19,735 bases of DNA from Candidatus Peregrinibacteria bacterium RIFCSPLOWO2_01_FULL_39_12. Its GTDB lineage: Bacteria; Patescibacteriota; Gracilibacteria; UBA1369; LOWO2-01-FULL-3. This document shows, piece after piece, positions 15,919 through 19,735 of the stretch (its first letter is position 1; each line of letters begins with the position of its first letter). The stretch lies in contig MFXA01000009.1 in NCBI GenBank assembly GCA_001787455.1, positions 1-19,735 of the forward strand, written 5' to 3'. Below the pieces are notes generated by a model. That model was not told the origin of the DNA and did not search any database. It saw nothing but the letters and a program-made list of their open reading frames with translations. A program made the position numbers and the translations under genes.

Positions 15919-15948
15919 ATTCTATCGGAGATTTTGATTTTGCGATAG
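15919..15948 (-). promoter_or_regulatory. Possible typA -10 box with an overlapping inverted repeat
   Basis: TAGAAT on the minus strand (plus 15919-15924) overlaps one arm of CTATCG (15922-15927) ... CGATAG (15943-15948), a perfect 6-base dyad with 15 bases between arms. No good -35 box is seen. The sequence around TAGAAT (GA-TAGAATGC) resembles that of the trxA promoter. Confidence 0.3.
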
Positions 15949-15962
15949 GCGAATATTCATGG

Positions 15963-17174
15963 TTAATCGCCAATATCCGGTCTATCGGTTATGACAAGGT
16001 CCGCCCCGGTTTCCACTATCGCCTTTTGGATATGTTTTTCCGACACTCCCCATACTGCAACATTCACTCCTTTTTCATGAATCAATTTTACTAATTTTGG
16101 ACCCGCCAGAATTGCCGGCACACATACATACTCTACCGTTTCGAGTACTTCATCTGGCGGTAATTTTGTAAAAATTCCGAGAAGATTATTGCCGTTTTCA
16201 TTTGTTTCGCTGATTTTTTCGTCATTAACCGTGATGCACGTTTTAGCCAAATCTTTTTCGAGGTGTCCTCCCGAAAATTTATCAATAACCTTACATATTT
16301 CCATCATTTTTTTCTGTCCCAATCTCTTTAAAAATATACCAAGTCCCTTCAATTTATATATGGGGATATAGCAAAATATAAGCGGTCTTTTTTTCCTTAG
16401 TTTTCGAGCTGTCTTTAATATTTGGAAATTAAAGCCCACTACAAAATGCCTATCGGCTATCGGGATATATTCATGTCTGGTTTTATGTTTCTGATCGGTT
16501 TCTTCTATTACGGGATCCAATTCTTCAACTATTCCAAGTTCTTTAATATCAAAAAAGATAACGATGTTTTGATTTTCATCCTCTGCGAAAATTCTTAAAG
16601 CTTGTGACAGTTCGGTAAAACAATCTTTCGGATTTTCGATGTGATCAATCGGATCATGGCTTAAATATATTTTTCCATCTATCCCCCATCTCAAATCTAT
16701 TTCTATCTGTTTTTCGCCGCCTTTCATTGCCGCAATAAGCGCTTCTTTGGAGTTTTCCCTATATCTTCCATATCCCAGCGCTCTGTGAGAAACAATAAAT
16801 TCTTTTAGATCAAATGGCAGTTTTGCCGCTTTTTCGGCGGCAATTTTTAGCTGATTTTCAAAATCACTCCAAGATATTTTAATTTTATTCAAAAATTCGA
16901 ATTTTTCGGCAAGCGATGTGGCGATAAGTGACAAAAATGAGGAAATTCTGTTTTCTTTCCCAAAAATTTTTTCAAAAAAAGCTTTAACCGAACCCGGGGA
17001 AAGCATTTCCTTTAATGCGCTTGGCATCCTGCTGATTCTTTTTTGCACTCCAGTAAGCTCGTCCGCCAAAATGTTGACTATATTTTTTCTTTTTGTCTTA
17101 GAGTCATTAACCTCGCTAGGCTTTTCAGCCTGTTTTGGTGTTTTTTTAGATGGATTTTCGTTTTGTTTTTCCAT
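15963..17174 (-). CDS. Glycerophosphodiester phosphodiesterase family protein with an N-terminal extension
   Basis: The GDPD fold hydrolyses glycerophosphodiesters from phospholipid head groups to glycerol-3-phosphate and an alcohol. Catalytic-site motifs: VSHRALGYGRYRENS (128-142), IEIDLRWGIDG (157-167) and LSHD (171-174). The metal and acid-base residues are His130, Glu140, Glu158, Asp160 and His173, and ADLVITDRPD closes the barrel. The usual HRG is HRA. I start at 17174 (MEKQNENPSKK), giving 403 residues. The longer frame back to 17237 would translate part of the tRNA-Gly antisense region and is rejected. The first 125 residues are an extension: a Lys/Glu-rich tail, then helices (about 40-120) with no signal peptide, so its location is unclear. 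The ATG lies 13 bases after the tRNA CCA end. Confidence 0.88.
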   Translation of the reverse strand: MEKQNENPSKKTPKQAEKPSEVNDSKTKRKNIVNILADELTGVQKRISRMPSALKEMLSPGSVKAFFEKIFGKENRISSFLSLIATSLAEKFEFLNKIKISWSDFENQLKIAAEKAAKLPFDLKEFIVSHRALGYGRYRENSKEALIAAMKGGEKQIEIDLRWGIDGKIYLSHDPIDHIENPKDCFTELSQALRIFAEDENQNIVIFFDIKELGIVEELDPVIEETDQKHKTRHEYIPIADRHFVVGFNFQILKTARKLRKKRPLIFCYIPIYKLKGLGIFLKRLGQKKMMEICKVIDKFSGGHLEKDLAKTCITVNDEKISETNENGNNLLGIFTKLPPDEVLETVEYVCVPAILAGPKLVKLIHEKGVNVAVWGVSEKHIQKAIVETGADLVITDRPDIGD

Positions 17175-17187
17175 GGAATTTACCGTT

Positions 17188-17262
17188 TGGAGCGGGTAAC
17201 GGGAGTCGAACCCGTCTCTCGACCTTGGGAAGGTCATATAATAGCCGATATACGATACCCGC
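17188..17262 (-). tRNA. tRNA-Gly (anticodon CCC), CCA encoded
   Basis: A complete cloverleaf on the minus strand: acceptor GCGGGTA pairs with TACCCGC, discriminator T, and CCA encoded at plus 17188-17190. The D arm is weak (three pairs including a G-U). The anticodon stem TGACC/GGTCG encloses TTCCCAA, so the anticodon is CCC (reads GGG). The variable loop is AGAG; the T arm ACGGG-TTCGACT-CCCGT is perfect. The length is 75 bases including CCA. Confidence 0.95.
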
Positions 17263-17294
17263 TTGTTAGTTGAATTTTAGAAAAAACTGCGTGT

Positions 17295-17323
17295 ATTTTA
17301 ATCTTATCTTTAAATTGTGACAA
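17295..17323 (-). promoter_or_regulatory. tRNA-Gly promoter
   Basis: On the minus strand TTGTCA (plus 17318-17323), a 17-base spacer and TAAAAT (plus 17295-17300). The predicted start near 17288 is about 26 bases before the mature tRNA 5' end. The same transcript can continue into the phosphodiesterase gene. Confidence 0.7.
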
Positions 17324-17387
17324 GAATCGCTCAAAAAAAATCGCCAAAAATCTAATAAAATCGCACGTCGCCCGTTGCCACATACTA

Positions 17388-17416
17388 TTGACTGATGTCC
17401 ACAAATACAGTACAAG
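17388..17416 (+). promoter_or_regulatory. Possible promoter of the 218-residue unknown gene
   Basis: TTGACT (17388-17393), a 17-base spacer and a weak TACAAG (17411-17416). The predicted start near 17423 gives a leader of about 22 bases. The rest of 17263-17444 holds the tRNA promoter and nothing else I can name. Confidence 0.4.
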
Positions 17417-17444
17417 GTTTCTCGCGTAGTTTTTAATATTTTAT

Positions 17445-18101
17445 ATGTTGCAACCGATTATACCAGATAGGATAGAAGATGACGAGACTGGAAAAGCCAA
17501 AGAAGCTGATCGCCCCAACCCCGCAAGAATGCCTAGAAGGCTTGAAAGACATGAATCTTCTGCAATCCTCGAAATTGAAGCAGGATCAGGCTTGTATAGC
17601 ACTCCATGGACACGCAGATTGGACAATCTTACCACTCCCTCCGGATGTATACAGATGATTTCCGATCCGGAGCATTTGCCTACTACAACTTTTATCAAAC
17701 AGTTATGTATGGACCATGGCAGATTTGTTGCGTTTGTTCCAAGATATCTTAAATTTATTCTGAATGAACGACTCATCGAAGGTGACTGGAGACAGGAAGA
17801 AAATCAACTTATTGAAGAACAAAGAAGTCTTTTGAGGACTCTCCTTTCTAAGATAGGTGTTATTCATCCTAATCTAGAACCTTCTGAAATGCCTGACGAT
17901 TGGGATTTAACAACCAAACTAACGGGCGGGAATGAAAACTGCGCTCCTTTTTTTGCTTCCGTATGGTACTTGGTAACTCAAGGAGCATTGAAAATTGTAG
18001 GGAAAACCTGTCAAGGAGTTATTTTGGAGCCGACTGAGAAGTTGTTTAATTTCAGCGGTAGCTTGGAAGAAGATTCCGATTTAGAGCAAGCTATCGCGTA
18101 A
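17445..18101 (+). CDS. Hypothetical protein, 218 residues
   Basis: I do not recognise a family. The frame opens at ATG 17445 directly after an in-frame TAG upstream, so this is the only ATG start. Residues 1-40 are charged and probably disordered (Asp/Glu/Arg/Pro). Residues 40-215 look like a compact soluble alpha/beta domain with well-spaced hydrophobics (FVAFVPRYLKFILNERL at 95-109, FFASVWYLVTQGALKIV at 169-185) and Cys68, 88, 166 and 189. There is no signal peptide or membrane helix. It is more Pro/Arg-rich at the N-terminus than the neighbours. It lies 223 bases before the HTH-ATPase module on the same strand, but that module has its own promoter. A link to the module is possible only by position. 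Confidence 0.7.
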   Translation: MLQPIIPDRIEDDETGKAKEADRPNPARMPRRLERHESSAILEIEAGSGLYSTPWTRRLDNLTTPSGCIQMISDPEHLPTTTFIKQLCMDHGRFVAFVPRYLKFILNERLIEGDWRQEENQLIEEQRSLLRTLLSKIGVIHPNLEPSEMPDDWDLTTKLTGGNENCAPFFASVWYLVTQGALKIVGKTCQGVILEPTEKLFNFSGSLEEDSDLEQAIA

Positions 18102-18273
18102 TTCGTTGGCAGTTTTTTACCTTCGAACAGTCGCGGACGTTGATGCAGTCATGGCTGTCCACAATATGCTTTTTATAATGCTATTTAAAATATTTTTAAA
18201 ATCGGGAAAAGATTGACGAAGGACAGAATTGATTGTGATTCAATACAGACATCATCCTTATCGTAATTTTGCC
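18102..18273. other. Intergenic stretch without a recognised gene
   Basis: A near-palindrome CAGTCATGGCTG sits at about 18145-18156, and very A/T-rich sequence follows (18168-18200). ATTGA-N7-TCAAT lies near 18228-18244. No terminator with a clear T-tract was found after the 218-residue gene. Nothing coding is supported. Confidence 0.5.
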
Positions 18274-18310
18274 TTGCATTTTGTATAGATTTTGCTATTC
18301 TGTGTATAGA
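18274..18310 (+). promoter_or_regulatory. Promoter of the HTH-ATPase module
   Basis: Two overlapping choices: TTGCAT (18274-18279) with TATTCT (18296-18301) at 16 bases, or TTGTAT (18281-18286) with TATAGA (18305-18310) at 18 bases. Both overlap copies of the TGTATAGAT repeat, so a protein bound to the repeats would block RNA polymerase. Confidence 0.5.
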
Positions 18311-18321
18311 TATGTATAGAT
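18282..18321 (+). repeat. Three direct repeats of TGTATAGAT (candidate operator)
   Basis: Exact copies of TGTATAGAT lie at 18282-18290, 18303-18311 and 18313-18321, with start-to-start distances of 21 and 10 bases (two turns and one turn of the helix). The last copy ends 3 bases before the ATG of a gene whose product starts with a DNA-binding domain. Binding by that protein to its own promoter is a natural inference. Confidence 0.65.
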
Positions 18322-18324
18322 TTT

Positions 18325-19053
18325 ATGGAAAATGATGAGTTATTATCAATTGGGAAAACCGCGCAATTATTAGGAATTTCAATACAAACCCTTAGGCGAT
18401 GGGATAGTAGAGGAATTTTAAAATCCTTTAGAGCTACTTTTAACGGTAAAAGATTTTACAAACAACAAGATGTAAATATTTTTTTAAATGATCTGCCTAC
18501 ACTAGGGTGGAAATGGGCTAGTCAGGCTACTCCATCCGAGCCTATGGGAGAATTTTACTGTCAAACTAGTGATGTTTTTGCGCCGGGAAGACTTTCAAAA
18601 TTAAAAAATGATTTACAAAAAGTCGATCATCTTGGAATAGACTATTCTCTCTTAATCTCCATGGTTGGCGAGATTGGCGACAATTCTTATGCTCATAATT
18701 TAGGCAATTGGCCCGACATTTTAGGGATTTTTTTCGCTTATGATCTGAATAAAAGAGTAATAGTACTAGCTGACAGAGGACGCGGAATATTAGAAACCCT
18801 AAAATCCGTCAGACCGGAACTTCTGTCCCATAAAGATGCTACCAAAGTCGCTTTCACTGAAATCATATCCGGAAGATTCCCTGAACGGCGAGGGAATGGG
18901 CTAAAATCAGTAGTACAAAATATTTTGGCTGGCGATGCCAGACTGACCTTCAGAACAGGCAATGCGGAACTGAATCTGAAAAAAGGAGATCAAGAATTAA
19001 ATATTACTGAGTGCGAAGCTTTCCATGGTTGTTTTGCTGTATTAAAATTTTAA
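18325..19053 (+). CDS. MerR/excisionase-type HTH fused to a GHKL-type ATPase domain
   Basis: Residues 5-57 form a winged helix-turn-helix of the MerR/HTH_17 kind (LLSIGKTAQLLGISIQTLRRWDSRGILKS, then KRFYKQQDVNIFL). Residues about 100-242 form a Bergerat-fold ATPase as in anti-sigma factors and histidine kinases: N box EIGDNSYAHN (116-125), G1 box DRGRG (150-154) and G2 box RRGNGL (188-193). There is no histidine-kinase dimerisation segment or membrane helix, so it is a cytoplasmic ATP-binding protein that can hold DNA. The next gene, 12 bases on, encodes a STAS-like partner. The pair resembles SpoIIAB/SpoIIAA partner switching, with the DNA-binding output built into the ATPase protein; that role is inferred. 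Three TGTATAGAT boxes in the promoter suggest autoregulation. Confidence 0.85.
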   Translation: MENDELLSIGKTAQLLGISIQTLRRWDSRGILKSFRATFNGKRFYKQQDVNIFLNDLPTLGWKWASQATPSEPMGEFYCQTSDVFAPGRLSKLKNDLQKVDHLGIDYSLLISMVGEIGDNSYAHNLGNWPDILGIFFAYDLNKRVIVLADRGRGILETLKSVRPELLSHKDATKVAFTEIISGRFPERRGNGLKSVVQNILAGDARLTFRTGNAELNLKKGDQELNITECEAFHGCFAVLKF

Positions 19054-19065
19054 CTGAATCATACT

Positions 19066-19593
19066 ATGCGTATTGAATTAAAAAAATTTGGTGATGTTTT
19101 GACCTCAAGAGAAGCTGGCAGAGAGGCTTTATTAGCCTTTTCGCCAACATTAAAGTCGGTAGACGAAAATGAAGAAATTATTATCGACTTTCAAGGGGTA
19201 TCGGTTTTGACTCCTTCATGGGCGGATGAATTCATAAGACCAATTCTCTTTCTTAAAAAGTATGCGAAGAAGGTTTCAGTGATAAATGACAGTAACCCTT
19301 CCGTACAATCCGCTCTGCGATTTGCTAATCCAAAACTCAACTTGAATAAAATTACCGTATTTAGGGATGTTATTGTATTTGATGAAATAACCGATGATAA
19401 AATTTACAATTCCAGTAAAGCAATATTGGTTCCAACCTTCCCCTATAGCGACGATGAAACATTAGATATTTTGACAAAAAATAACGTTAAAAAAATATAC
19501 ATCCATCCTGTAGATGCTTTAGAAGATACTCGTCTGAAAGCTGTTATTGGGATACTTAACAAAGCTGGCATTAAAACTGTCGTCGACAAATAA
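19066..19593 (+). CDS. STAS-like DUF4325 protein with a C-terminal extension
   Basis: Residues 1-95 match the STAS-like DUF4325 family, which is regularly found beside or fused to GHKL ATPases. The core strand and turn read IIIDFQGVSVLTPSWADEF (38-56), in the place where SpoIIAA-type anti-anti-sigma factors carry their phosphorylated serine; Thr49 and Ser51 are candidates here. Residues about 96-175 form an extra alpha/beta part (AILVPTFPYSDDETLDIL, VKKIYIHPVDALEDTRLK, then GIKTVV) that looks like a small Rossmann-type half-domain and is not part of a standard DUF4325 protein. The gene is 12 bases after the HTH-ATPase gene and must share its message. It probably binds that ATPase and is switched by phosphorylation; this is inferred from the family. 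Confidence 0.82.
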   Translation: MRIELKKFGDVLTSREAGREALLAFSPTLKSVDENEEIIIDFQGVSVLTPSWADEFIRPILFLKKYAKKVSVINDSNPSVQSALRFANPKLNLNKITVFRDVIVFDEITDDKIYNSSKAILVPTFPYSDDETLDILTKNNVKKIYIHPVDALEDTRLKAVIGILNKAGIKTVVDK

Positions 19594-19621
19594 AAAAACC
19601 GTTTGTGAGAACTTTATTAAA

Positions 19622-19651
19622 GGAAATTTTTTGCTTGAAGCAAAAATTTCC
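19622..19651. terminator. Long hairpin after the HTH-ATPase/STAS module
   Basis: Arms GGAAATTTTTTGC (19622-19634) and GCAAAAATTTCC (19640-19651) pair with one bulged T around the loop TTGAA, 28 bases after the last stop codon. A second small hairpin, CCGTCC/GGGCGG, follows at 19656-19673. There is no T-tract after either stem, so termination is plausible but not certain. The first is also the longest member of the GC-capped hairpin set. Confidence 0.5.
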
Positions 19652-19715
19652 GATACCGTCCCATTTTGGGCGGGTGAAAAGTAAGAATTTGCCCTAATGG
19701 AAGCGAACGATGTAA

Positions 19716-19733
19716 GGTTAAACTAGTTTAACC
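19716..19733. promoter_or_regulatory. 18-base perfect palindrome
   Basis: GGTTAAACTAGTTTAACC is identical to its reverse complement. It has no unpaired centre for a hairpin loop and no T-tract, so a dimeric protein's operator is more likely than a terminator. It lies two bases from the window end, probably in front of a gene outside the window. Confidence 0.6.
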
Positions 19734-19735
19734 AA

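Noticed and set aside
17175..17237. In-frame extension of the phosphodiesterase start
   Set aside because: It would translate across most of the tRNA-Gly gene; the Met at 17174 starts a normal charged N-terminus.
17445..19593. Right end as a toxin-antitoxin or restriction system
   Set aside because: No nuclease, methylase or toxin motif is visible in the 218-residue protein or in the two module proteins.
1..19735. UGA recoded as glycine, as in Gracilibacteria and Absconditabacteria
   Set aside because: Full-length genes are obtained with standard stops, and TGA ends rsmI, the hydrolase gene, malic enzyme and typA at the expected lengths.

Overview
The window reads as a chromosomal segment of an uncultivated bacterium of the Patescibacteria/CPR type. 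A Peregrinibacteria-like lineage is my best guess, from gene content and style; no rRNA is present to confirm it. The DNA is AT-rich, genes are tightly packed, and protein lengths fit the standard stop set: TGA ends several genes and is not recoded, which argues against Gracilibacteria and Absconditabacteria. None of the intact genes has a clear Shine-Dalgarno motif in front of its ATG.

Left part (1-5172): the 3' end of a GC-rich, cysteine-rich, probably secreted protein on the plus strand converges on a minus-strand group. That group comprises a large secreted cell-wall hydrolase (amidase plus SpoIID domains), tsaB (tRNA t6A synthesis) and a short rsmI (16S rRNA methyltransferase), closed by a terminator at 598-640. 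Two small hairpins separate the hydrolase gene from tsaB.

Middle part (5173-11037): a divergent promoter region leads to an unknown 422-residue protein and then thioredoxin. rnhA (RNase HI) faces them on the minus strand. A second plus-strand group holds an unusual one-cysteine (CPFS) glutaredoxin, coupled one base apart to a membrane-anchored CapA-type phosphatase that carries a probable degenerate Memo-like domain. Next is a metallo-beta-lactamase/beta-CASP nuclease with its own near-consensus promoter.

Right-middle part (11039-17262, minus strand): malic enzyme and a divergent adenylosuccinate synthetase form one unit with a recognisable promoter. Just upstream of that promoter, on the plus strand, lies a GC-rich remnant of csrA. 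typA follows, then a block of GC-capped hairpins, a glycerophosphodiester phosphodiesterase, and tRNA-Gly(CCC) directly in front of it. The phosphodiesterase mRNA is probably released from the tRNA precursor.

Right end (17263-19735, plus strand) looks accessory. It holds an unknown 218-residue protein, then a two-gene module. The first protein joins a MerR/excisionase-type DNA-binding helix-turn-helix to a GHKL ATPase. The second is a STAS-like (DUF4325) protein with an extra C-terminal domain. Three direct copies of TGTATAGAT, spaced 21 and 10 bases apart, sit on the module's promoter. This may be a compact partner-switching regulator in which the ATPase and the DNA-binding domain are one protein, and it is the best candidate here for an undescribed system. 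A long hairpin follows it, and an 18-base perfect palindrome lies at the window edge.

No intergenic stretch exceeds 300 bases. No insertion sequence, CRISPR array, rRNA or integrase was seen.
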